Assembly (NCBI GenBank): GCA_031404455.1
Contig: JANNHP010000070.1
Span: 1-21,814 of the forward strand
Direction of reading: 5' to 3'
Length of the DNA stretch: 21,814 bases
Origin: JANNHP01 sp031404455
GTDB taxonomy: Bacteria > Planctomycetota > JAJSAM01 > JAJVHW01
Shown: one piece after another, positions 13,976-20,866 of the stretch
Layout of the letters: each line of letters starts with the position of its first letter
Position numbering within the stretch: position 1 is the stretch's first letter
The notes under the pieces: model-generated
Told to the model about the DNA's origin: nothing
What the model saw: only the letters and a program-made list of their open reading frames with translations
The model's database searches: none
Program-made: the position numbers and the translations under genes

Positions 13976-15571
13976 TTGACCGAGACGCCCGACCCGACGC
14001 CCGAAACACCGCCTCGGCCCGCCGAGAGCAGGTCGCGGCCCAGGTGGTTCCGCGCGCGCAACGAGGTGATCTGGCTCTTCCTCGTCGCGCTCGCGGTCCG
14101 GGCCGCCGCGGCCTGGGCGAGTCCGGCGATCCTCAACGACAGCGCCTCGCTGCTCGCATCGGCCGAGCTCGTCGGCGAGGGCGGCATCTCCGCGTGGGCG
14201 CAGGGGCCAGATCACCCCCTCCTGCCCTGGCTCATCTCCCTCTTCGCCCGGTGGTGGGACCCCGAGGCGGCCGCCACGGCGATCTGCGTCCTCGCCGGAT
14301 CGCTGGCGGTCTGGCCGCTGCACGTGCTCGCGCGCCACGTCTCGGGGCGCCACGCCGCGACGGCCGCGTGCATCGTCTACGCGGCACTGCCCAAGGCGGT
14401 CGCGGTGTCGTCGGTCCCCCTGACGAGCGCCGCGATCCTGCCGCTCTTCTTCTCGGGACTGTCGCTCGTCCTGACCGCGGCCGTCCCGTCTTCGGGGAAA
14501 CGGCGGATCTCCAGGCTCGCGGGCGCCGGTCTCCTCTGCGGGCTCGCCTACCTCTGCCGCCCCGAGGGCCTCGTCGCGGCGGGCGGGGCCGTGCTCGGGG
14601 CACTGCTCTTCGTGCCGAAGGGGCGCAAGCTCGCGAGCGCCGCGATCGTCGCCGTGGCGTTCATTCTCGTCGCGGCGCCCTACGCGGCCGCGCTGTCGAG
14701 CGACGCCGGCCGCTTCACCGTGAGCCCGAAGAAGGACGTCGCCCGGTTCGTCGGAGCGGCGCAGGCGCCGTTCCCCTCGTCCGTCTCAGCGGAATCGGCC
14801 CAGGACGCCGCGTCAGCCCTGGAGGGCGCGCTGACGGCGCCGCTCCTGCTCCTCGTGCTCGTCGGACTCTTCCTGCCCGCCAGGTGGCGCAACGTCCGGT
14901 CCCGGCGCGCCCGGATCTTCGTGCTGATCGTCGCGGCGATCGTTCTCGGCCTCGTGATCCGGCTCCAGCTCGGGTGGGGATACGGCGGCGCGCGGCACCT
15001 CCTCCCCGCGGCGCTGCTGCTCCTGCCCTTCGCCGGCGAGGGGTTCCTGTTCCTCGGCGCCTTCCTCTCCCGGACGATCGCCCGGCGGCGGCTCGCGGTC
15101 GTCCTCGCGGCGTTCCTCGCGGTGCCGTACGCGGTCAGGTGCGTGCTGCGTCCCGAGGGGGAGGACCAGGCCGACGCGCGCGCGCTCGGCGACCGGCTCG
15201 CTACCGAGGCGAGGCGCGCGCACTCGAAGTACGTCGTCGTCGCATCGTTCCGGGAACCTCTCGTGTCGTACTACGCGCGCCGCGCTCTGCGCCACGAGGG
15301 CGGCGACGCGCGCGACGTGCGGCTCTGGGGACGGTTCGGGTCCCTCCTCACGAACGCCGACTCGGCGCAGGACCGCGCCCGGCTCGCGGAGACGCTCCGC
15401 GCGGACGGCGTGCAGTGGCTCGTGCTCGACCTCTTCCGCACGGCGACGGATCCGCGCGGCGCGACGGTCGTCCCCGGGCGCGCACTCGCGGAGCGTCTCG
15501 TCGCGGACGGTCTGATCGGCACCCCGGTCGTCTCGGCGGGGTCCACGCTGACCGCGTTCCCGGTGCGATGA
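13976..15571 (+). CDS. GT-C-type polytopic membrane glycosyltransferase-like protein, 531 aa
   Basis: After a Pro/Arg-rich cytoplasmic N-terminus (1-30) there are many hydrophobic helices, starting VIWLFLVALAVRAAAAW. The first exported loop holds ILNDSASLL with Asp55, where GT-C enzymes of the ArnT/PMT type keep an acidic catalytic residue, and is followed by GPDHPLLPWLISLF, similar to their HPPLYP motif. LCRPEGL (about 193-199) and GGARHLLPA are also typical of this superfamily. Such enzymes move sugars from polyprenyl-phosphate donors to lipids, proteins or glycans at the outer face of the membrane; donor and acceptor are unknown here. The last 130 residues form a soluble C-terminal domain. 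The start is taken as TTG 13976; TAACCT (13961-13966) may be its -10 element, giving a very short leader. GTG 14066 is an alternative start but lacks the N-terminal tail. Confidence 0.75.
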   Translation: MTETPDPTPETPPRPAESRSRPRWFRARNEVIWLFLVALAVRAAAAWASPAILNDSASLLASAELVGEGGISAWAQGPDHPLLPWLISLFARWWDPEAAATAICVLAGSLAVWPLHVLARHVSGRHAATAACIVYAALPKAVAVSSVPLTSAAILPLFFSGLSLVLTAAVPSSGKRRISRLAGAGLLCGLAYLCRPEGLVAAGGAVLGALLFVPKGRKLASAAIVAVAFILVAAPYAAALSSDAGRFTVSPKKDVARFVGAAQAPFPSSVSAESAQDAASALEGALTAPLLLLVLVGLFLPARWRNVRSRRARIFVLIVAAIVLGLVIRLQLGWGYGGARHLLPAALLLLPFAGEGFLFLGAFLSRTIARRRLAVVLAAFLAVPYAVRCVLRPEGEDQADARALGDRLATEARRAHSKYVVVASFREPLVSYYARRALRHEGGDARDVRLWGRFGSLLTNADSAQDRARLAETLRADGVQWLVLDLFRTATDPRGATVVPGRALAERLVADGLIGTPVVSAGSTLTAFPVR

Positions 15572-15585
15572 GTCCGTGAATCGAG

Positions 15586-15617
15586 ACGGCCCGCCCCGCG
15601 CTTGCGGGACGGGCCGT
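15586..15617. terminator. Bidirectional terminator between convergent genes
   Basis: ACGGCCCG (15586-15593) pairs with CGGGCCGT (15610-15617); after one mismatch CCCGC/GCGGG continues to a GCTT loop. It lies 14 bases after one stop and 25 after the other, so it can serve both convergent genes. Confidence 0.65.
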
Positions 15618-15642
15618 AGATGAGAGAGAGGGGCCTCTACGG

Positions 15643-17022
15643 CTACTTCTTCTCGAACTGCGACTTCCGCAGGGCGGAGATCGTGCGCATCACTTCGTCG
15701 ATCTTCGCCTTGTCGGTCTTCTCGTACTTGACGAACGCCTGGTAGTGCTCGATCGCCTTCGCCGAGTCGGCGTACTTCGGCTCGCTCTGGTAGAAGCTGC
15801 CGAGAGACAGGTGCGCGGCGGCGAACGTCGGGTCGGCCGCGACGGCGCGCTGGTAGAGCGCGAGTTCCTTCGCCGGATCGCGTTCCTTCCTGTCCGACAT
15901 CAGGACGGCCAGGTTCTGGAGCGCCTCCACGTTGGCGGGTGCCGTCGCGATCGCCTTCTCGAAGGCCGCGGTGGCCGCCTCGTCCTTGCCTTCGGCCGCG
16001 AGCGCGCAACCGAGGTTGTAGTGGGCGTTCGACGCGTTCGGCGCGAGTGCCACCTCCTTCTCGAAGGCCTCGCGGGCGTCGGCGTAGCGCTCCATGCGGA
16101 AGAGCGTGAGGCCGAGGTTGTCCCAGGCCTTCCCCCAGTCCTTCTTCAGCTCGATCGTCTCGCGCAGCGTCTGCTCGGCGCGGCGGTAGTTGCCTCGGTA
16201 GCAGTACGCGACGCCGAGGTTGTTCAACGTCTCGGGGTCGTTCGGATTCAGCTTGTCGGCCGTCTCGAGGTGCTTCACGGCGTTCTCGATGTCGCCGCGC
16301 TGGAACGCGAAGATCCCTAGGTTGAAGAACACCTCGGCCGTGCCGCGGCCCGAGCCCGCGAGGATCTTCAGCTTCGATTCCGCGAGACCCTTCTTGTCGC
16401 TCTCGAAGTCGAGGACCGCGCCGTTGACGATCGGCGAGATGTAGGTCGGGTCGAGGCGCGCCGCCTCCTTCCACTCCTTCGCGGCGCCGCTCTTGTCGCC
16501 GATCTCGTAGTACCAGGCGCCGAGGTTGTTGTGCGGCGCGGCGAAAGCCGGCGCGATGTCGATCGCCTGCTCGAACATCTTCGCGGCAAGGGCACCCTCG
16601 CCCATCTTCTCGAGGCTGACGCCCTTGTTGTTGATCGCGGCCGCGTACTTCGGGTTCGCCGCGATGGCGTGGTCGTAGGCGTCGACGGCCTCCTTCAGGC
16701 GGCCGAGCTCGTCGAGCGTCGTGCCGAGGTTGTTCCAGGCGCGCGAGTCCGTCGTGCGGATCTTCACGACCTCGCGATAGGCGGTGACCGCCTTCTCCTG
16801 GTCGCCCTTCTGGGCGTGGCACCAGGCGAGCGCGAACTGCGCGTCGGCGCGCCACGTGTCGCCCTCGCCGACCTTCGAGGCCGCGACGATCGCCGCCTCG
16901 ACGTCGTCCTTGTCGATCGCCGCGAGTGCGGCGTCGAGGTGGGCACGGTCGTCGGCGAGCGCGGGGAATGCGGCGGCAAGCAGGAAGGCGGCGCAGGCCA
17001 GGGTGCGGAGCATCTTCGACAT
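15643..17022 (-). CDS. Secreted tetratricopeptide-repeat protein, 459 aa
   Basis: A signal peptide (MSKMLRTLACAAFLLAAAFP, cut likely after ALA) leads into about ten TPR units covering residues 60-430, each with the W/N-LG-Y-A-P signature, for example RAWNNLGTTLDELGRLKEA, then AAINNKGVSLEKMGEGALA, HNNLGAWYYEIGD, LNNLGVAYCYRGNYRRAEQ and WDNLGLTLFRMERYADARE. TPR arrays are protein-binding scaffolds; in the periplasm they commonly assist envelope assembly or secretion. No enzyme domain is fused to it. Translation starts at ATG 17022, with GAGGAGG six bases upstream giving a strong ribosome binding site. It is monocistronic by position, between a terminator on each side. The partner is unknown. 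Confidence 0.9.
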   Translation of the reverse strand: MSKMLRTLACAAFLLAAAFPALADDRAHLDAALAAIDKDDVEAAIVAASKVGEGDTWRADAQFALAWCHAQKGDQEKAVTAYREVVKIRTTDSRAWNNLGTTLDELGRLKEAVDAYDHAIAANPKYAAAINNKGVSLEKMGEGALAAKMFEQAIDIAPAFAAPHNNLGAWYYEIGDKSGAAKEWKEAARLDPTYISPIVNGAVLDFESDKKGLAESKLKILAGSGRGTAEVFFNLGIFAFQRGDIENAVKHLETADKLNPNDPETLNNLGVAYCYRGNYRRAEQTLRETIELKKDWGKAWDNLGLTLFRMERYADAREAFEKEVALAPNASNAHYNLGCALAAEGKDEAATAAFEKAIATAPANVEALQNLAVLMSDRKERDPAKELALYQRAVAADPTFAAAHLSLGSFYQSEPKYADSAKAIEHYQAFVKYEKTDKAKIDEVMRTISALRKSQFEKK

Positions 17023-17100
17023 CGACGGCCTCCTCGGAGTACGGGCGGGGTTGACGTCCCTCGTCGCCCCGACTCTTCGGCAAGACCGCCGCCCGGAGTT

Positions 17101-17133
17101 GAGCGGCGATTCTCAGTCTGCGAATCCCCGCTC
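17101..17133 (-). terminator. Terminator after the RTX-like gene
   Basis: GAGCGGCGATTC (17101-17112) pairs with 17122-17133 at 11 of 12 positions around a 9-base loop, about 40 bases beyond the RTX-like stop. It also lies upstream of the TPR gene, whose promoter must lie in 17023-17100. Confidence 0.45.
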
Positions 17134-17172
17134 CCGTTTCGAGACGCCCCGGCGCACCCGGGCGCGCCGCTC

Positions 17173-17997
17173 CTACTGCGGCTCGCCTTCCTCGAACCCG
17201 TCCAACGTCCTGAACCTGAGGAATGCGTTGTTGCCTTCGAGCGAGAGCACGTCGGAGACGCCGAGGCCGCCGAAGGCGGAGAGGCTCCTGGTGAACTTCG
17301 ACGTCAGCACGCGCACGCGATCGTTGTCGGAGCCCGCGTCGACGAACACGTCTTGGCCGAACGTCGACAGGTTGAGCTCCGCGAAGTCGAGACCCGGGCC
17401 GCAGTACACGACCACGCGCGACGTTTCCGTGCACGTCACGCCCTGGAGGAGCACGTGGTCGTCGTCGTCGCCCGAGTCGAGGCGCACCCGGTTCCGGAAC
17501 TGCGCGTTGACGATCTGGATCTCGTCGTTGCCCTTCTCCCCCGCCGCGCGGAACGATCCGTGGAAGACCGAGGACGAGTCCGTGCGGACGAGGTCGGTCC
17601 CCGCGCCTCCACGGACGGCGACGCGCCCGCGAACGGCGGTCGCCGTGAAGAAGACCGAGTCGTTGCCGTCGCCGAGGCGCACCCGCACGCTGCCGCGCAG
17701 CTTGAGGCTCGTGAAGTCGACGCGGTCGTCGCCGGCGTCCATCGCGACCGTGATGCTGCGGACGTCGTCGAACGTGACCGCCGCGGCCCCGCCGTTCAGC
17801 GTCGTGCCGCTCGTCGGGGTCACCGTCACCGAATCAGTCCGCCCGCCCGGCGTGAACGTCAACGAGTTCGACGCGGCGTCGCCCGTCACGGTGAGCAGCT
17901 TTCCGGTCAGCGTCGCCGTCACGTCGCCCGCGGCGAACGCGGACGAGGCGAGAACCAGCACGGCGAAGCACACGGTCACGAACCCGGTCGCGCGCAT
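17173..17997 (-). CDS. Secreted RTX-like beta-roll repeat protein, 274 aa
   Basis: Residues 1-23 are a signal peptide (cut after AFA). The mature protein consists of strands alternating with Gly/Asp turns about every 20-35 residues: DAGDDRVDF, LGDGNDSVFF, GGAGTDLVR, GEKGNDEIQI, DSGDDDDHV, CGPGLDFAEL, DAGSDNDRV and GGLGVSDVLSL. This resembles the calcium-binding GGxGxDxUx nonapeptide of RTX proteins, but turns are spaced more widely than in a tight beta-roll, so it is a relative rather than a classical toxin. It carries a Sec signal peptide, unlike type I-secreted RTX proteins. GAGGA lies eight bases before ATG 17997. It follows the sigma factor gene by 91 bases on the same strand. A surface or extracellular structural role is plausible but not shown. 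Confidence 0.8.
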   Translation of the reverse strand: MRATGFVTVCFAVLVLASSAFAAGDVTATLTGKLLTVTGDAASNSLTFTPGGRTDSVTVTPTSGTTLNGGAAAVTFDDVRSITVAMDAGDDRVDFTSLKLRGSVRVRLGDGNDSVFFTATAVRGRVAVRGGAGTDLVRTDSSSVFHGSFRAAGEKGNDEIQIVNAQFRNRVRLDSGDDDDHVLLQGVTCTETSRVVVYCGPGLDFAELNLSTFGQDVFVDAGSDNDRVRVLTSKFTRSLSAFGGLGVSDVLSLEGNNAFLRFRTLDGFEEGEPQ

Positions 17998-18073
17998 GGC
18001 GGCATCCTCGTCGTCCCCCGGTACCGCGGCAAGCTCCGAGATCGTCGCGTCGCGAGATCCGGATGCCGATGTC

Positions 18074-18087
18074 CGAACGGCCGTTCG
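18074..18087. promoter_or_regulatory. 14-bp perfect palindrome between sigma factor and RTX-like gene
   Basis: CGAACGGCCGTTCG (18074-18087) begins one base after the sigma factor stop codon on the minus strand and 77 bases before the RTX-like start. It may be an operator for the RTX-like gene or a short 3' hairpin. No other signal in 17998-18088 stands out. Confidence 0.4.
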
Positions 18088-18088
18088 T

Positions 18089-18823
18089 TCACACGCCCGC
18101 GACGGCGTTCATCAGATGCCGGATCTCGTCGTCGACCGCGGCCTCGTCGGCGACCGTGTCGCGGATCTCGGCGCGGACGGCCTCGCGATACCGCGCCCGG
18201 AGCCGGTGCACCGCCACCCCGACGGCGCCCTCGGTCATGCCGAGTCGCGCGGCGATCTCGGCGTAGGGCCGCGTCTCCCCGGCGCCGCCGACGTACGGGA
18301 CGAGTCCCGCGAAGAGGGCGCCGCGTCCGCCGTCCTCGAACTCCCGGCGCGTGCGATCCAGAGCGCGCCCGAGCGCCGTCAGCGCCCAGCGCCGCTCGAA
18401 AGCCCTGTCGGGTTCGAGTTCGGGCGATCCCTCGGCCTGGAACCGCGTCTCGCCGTCGTCGAAGTCGAGGGAAAGGATCGCCCGGCCGCCTCCGCGCTTC
18501 TCGGCGGCGTCCCGACGGTGCTCCTTCGCGCGGAACCGCTTGAACGCGGTGATGAGGAACGCGCGGAACCGTCCGCGCGAGGGGTCGGCGTCGGCGGCCC
18601 AGTCCTTCTCGATGAGCGCCGCGAAGAAGCCCTGGACGAGGTCCGCCGCCGACTCGCGGTTCGCGCCGCGGCGGCGCGCGTAGGAGTAGAGCGGATACCA
18701 GTACGTGGCGCAGAGCGTCGCGAGGGCCTCGCGCCCGCCGGCGGCCTCGTCGTCGTGAGCGGCCACGACGACGGACCACCGGGTCGTCGCGAATCGCGGG
18801 TCGCGCGGAGAGTTGGTGGTCAA
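18089..18823 (-). CDS. ECF-type RNA polymerase sigma factor, 244 aa
   Basis: The N-terminus (RFATTRWSVVVAAHD) is the 'TTRWS' start typical of an ECF-like group common in Planctomycetota and relatives. Region 2 follows: ALATLCATYWYPLYSYARRRG, ESAADLVQGFFAALIEKDW and RGRFRAFLITAFKRFRAKEHRR, which bind core polymerase and the -10 element. An acidic linker comes next, then region 4 with YAEIAARLGMTEGAVGVAVHRLRARYREAV, the helix-turn-helix for the -35 element. The start is TTG 18823, overlapping the kinase stop codon as TTGA, so translation is probably coupled; later GTG codons would remove the conserved N-terminus. No anti-sigma factor gene is adjacent. The upstream membrane kinase is the likely regulator, as in known kinase-associated ECF groups, but phosphorylation is inferred. 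Confidence is high for the family, lower for the start. Confidence 0.9.
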   Translation of the reverse strand: MTTNSPRDPRFATTRWSVVVAAHDDEAAGGREALATLCATYWYPLYSYARRRGANRESAADLVQGFFAALIEKDWAADADPSRGRFRAFLITAFKRFRAKEHRRDAAEKRGGGRAILSLDFDDGETRFQAEGSPELEPDRAFERRWALTALGRALDRTRREFEDGGRGALFAGLVPYVGGAGETRPYAEIAARLGMTEGAVGVAVHRLRARYREAVRAEIRDTVADEAAVDDEIRHLMNAVAGV

Positions 18824-20811
18824 TCGATCTCGACGGGGGCGGCGGTGAAGCGCCACTTCGAGCCCAGGTCGCTGAAGGACTCGCCGTGAACCATGGTGAA
18901 GCGGACCGTCCGATGCCCGTCGGTCACGGTCACGTAGGCGCTCGTGAACAGCGCGCCTTCGCCGGGGGGGCCGCCGAATCGGACCTTCGAGATCCAGAAC
19001 TCGGAGAGCGGCGCGCCGACGGCCTTGCGGTCGACGAGAGGCAGCCCGAGCCCGCCCTCCTTCGCGCGCCCAGGGCGATCGGCGGCTGGGAGAATCGAGA
19101 TCCGCCCCCAGTCGCCCGCCGCGTACAGCGAACTCATGCGGTCGTCGGACGCGCCGCCCTCGAGCGCCTGGACGAGACGCCAACGCTCCCAGATGCCCTG
19201 ACGGTCCTTCTCGTCGGCCTTCGTGGTGCTCTCCTTCGGCACCTCGACGTCGAACTCCCACGGCGCACGATCGCCGCGCCGGGCCACGACGGCATCCGAC
19301 GGCGGTTCCTCTCCCGAATCGGCCGGAGGACCGAATTCGGGCTCCTCCACCCGCTCGCGCGCCGGCTGCGCGTGCACAAGGCAGAACAGCCCGAGGACGA
19401 GCGCCGCCGCCGACGCGACGCCGATGAGCACTGGCGGACCGGGAGGGCGGCCGTTGGTGGCCTCGGCGACTCTCGCCTGCTGCCGCCGAGTGCCGAGGAG
19501 CACGGCGAGCACGAAACCGAGCACCAGCGCGAGCGATCCCGCCCCGTTCTCGATCCGGGTGGCCTTCATGTCGGCGCCCCAGAAGATGCACGCGATCAGC
19601 ACGACGCCGGCGGAGGCGGCGACACCCGTCATCACCGGCGAGAGCCACGTCTCAGGCGCCGCGGCGGCGGCCGGCGCGTCCTTCTGCCGCTTCGCGAAGG
19701 CCTGGACCACCTCGATCGCCGCGCCGAGCGCGCAGATGCCGCTGATCCACCAGAGACCCGGGATGCCCGCTGCGACGGCGGCCACGCCGAAGCCGGCCGC
19801 CGCCAGCGCCGTGATCGCCGCGCTCGTGTACGACGACTCGAACCTCTCCTTCTTTGCAGGCGCGGTCTCGGAAGGCAGCGGTGCCGGCGCCGGGGCCGTC
19901 GCGGCCGACGACGTGATCGCGCTGACGCCGGTCTTCACGTCGTCCGCGCGCTGCCACCGAAGTTCGCGGTCGCGCTCGAGCGACCGCAGCACGACCGCGT
20001 CGATCCGCACGTCGATCGCGGCGCGGTGCGACGGCGGCTCGAACTTCCCGACGGGGAGTTCGCCGGTCAGCATCTCGTAGAAGACGACTCCCAGGCTGTA
20101 GATGTCCGCACGGTGATCGACGTCCTTCGGATGCTCCCACTGTTCGGGCGCCATGTAGTGGAGCGTCCCCATCACCTGGCTCGCGCCCGTCAGCGAGGCA
20201 TCGCCCGTCTCGCGATCCGCGAGCTTCGCGAGGCCGAAGTCCGCGATCCGCACGCGGCCGTCGCGGTCGATCATCACGTTCTCGGGCTTCACGTCGCGGT
20301 GGACGACGCCGCGGTCGTGCGCGTACTGGAGGGCGTCGCAGATCTGCGGGACGATCGCGAGCGCCTCCTTCGGTCCGATGCGCCCGGCGCGCATCGCCTC
20401 GCGGACGTTGAGGCCGTCCACGTACTCGAGCACGAGGTAGAAGAGTCCCCCCGCGTCGCCGAACTCGTGGACCGCGACGATGTTCGGATGCGCGAGGCGC
20501 GCCATCGCCTTCGCCTCGCGGGCGAAGCGGTCCGAGAAACCCGGCGCCGCGGCCATCGCCGGCGGCAGCACCTTCAGCGCGACGACGCGGTCGAGCGCCC
20601 TTTGCCGCGCCTTGAAGACGACACCCATCCCGCCGCGGCCGAGCACGCCGAGGATGTCGAAACCCGGCAGCTTCGCGGCGACGCTCTCCGGTGTCGGATC
20701 GCCGCGGTCCGACGCGAGCGCCGCCGCGAGCGCGCAGCGCGGGCACGCGCCGGCCGGAGCGTCGGACGGGATCTCGCCGCCGCAACTCGCGCACTTCCTC
20801 GCATCGCCCAT
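18820..20811 (-). CDS. Membrane serine/threonine protein kinase with N-terminal zinc ribbon, 663 aa
   Basis: Residues 7-26 hold a zinc ribbon (CASC...CPRC). The Hanks-type kinase domain (51 to about 300) is complete: LGRGGMG loop (57-63), ATP-binding Lys80 in VALK, catalytic HRDVKPEN (171-178), DFG (191-193) and MAPEQW (220-225). A Pro/Ala linker leads to about five membrane helices between 331 and 480 (331-350, 352-372, 394-411, 424-441, 459-480). An odd number of helices puts the last 180 residues, an unrecognised domain with WERWRLVQALEGG and DDRMSSLYAAGDWGR, outside the membrane as a possible sensor. ATG 20811 is chosen because AGGAGG (20819-20824) is seven bases upstream; ATG 20838 would add nine residues. 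Its stop overlaps the sigma factor start, so the pair form one unit. The desaturase gene ends 55 bases upstream on the same strand. Confidence 0.95.
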   Translation of the reverse strand: MGDARKCASCGGEIPSDAPAGACPRCALAAALASDRGDPTPESVAAKLPGFDILGVLGRGGMGVVFKARQRALDRVVALKVLPPAMAAAPGFSDRFAREAKAMARLAHPNIVAVHEFGDAGGLFYLVLEYVDGLNVREAMRAGRIGPKEALAIVPQICDALQYAHDRGVVHRDVKPENVMIDRDGRVRIADFGLAKLADRETGDASLTGASQVMGTLHYMAPEQWEHPKDVDHRADIYSLGVVFYEMLTGELPVGKFEPPSHRAAIDVRIDAVVLRSLERDRELRWQRADDVKTGVSAITSSAATAPAPAPLPSETAPAKKERFESSYTSAAITALAAAGFGVAAVAAGIPGLWWISGICALGAAIEVVQAFAKRQKDAPAAAAAPETWLSPVMTGVAASAGVVLIACIFWGADMKATRIENGAGSLALVLGFVLAVLLGTRRQQARVAEATNGRPPGPPVLIGVASAAALVLGLFCLVHAQPARERVEEPEFGPPADSGEEPPSDAVVARRGDRAPWEFDVEVPKESTTKADEKDRQGIWERWRLVQALEGGASDDRMSSLYAAGDWGRISILPAADRPGRAKEGGLGLPLVDRKAVGAPLSEFWISKVRFGGPPGEGALFTSAYVTVTDGHRTVRFTMVHGESFSDLGSKWRFTAAPVEID

Positions 20812-20866
20812 CGCAATGCCTCCTCGAACGCCGGACATCCCTCACTTACCGGCCGAGGGCGCGAGA

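Noticed and set aside
17080..17094. Second possible sigma-54 promoter before the TPR gene (minus strand, TTGC with GGGC 10 bases away)
   Set aside because: The -24 box matches only GGC; too weak to list as a feature.
14813..17434. 873-codon minus frame over the glycosyltransferase-like and TPR genes
   Set aside because: Crosses two well-supported genes and a terminator; product is low complexity.
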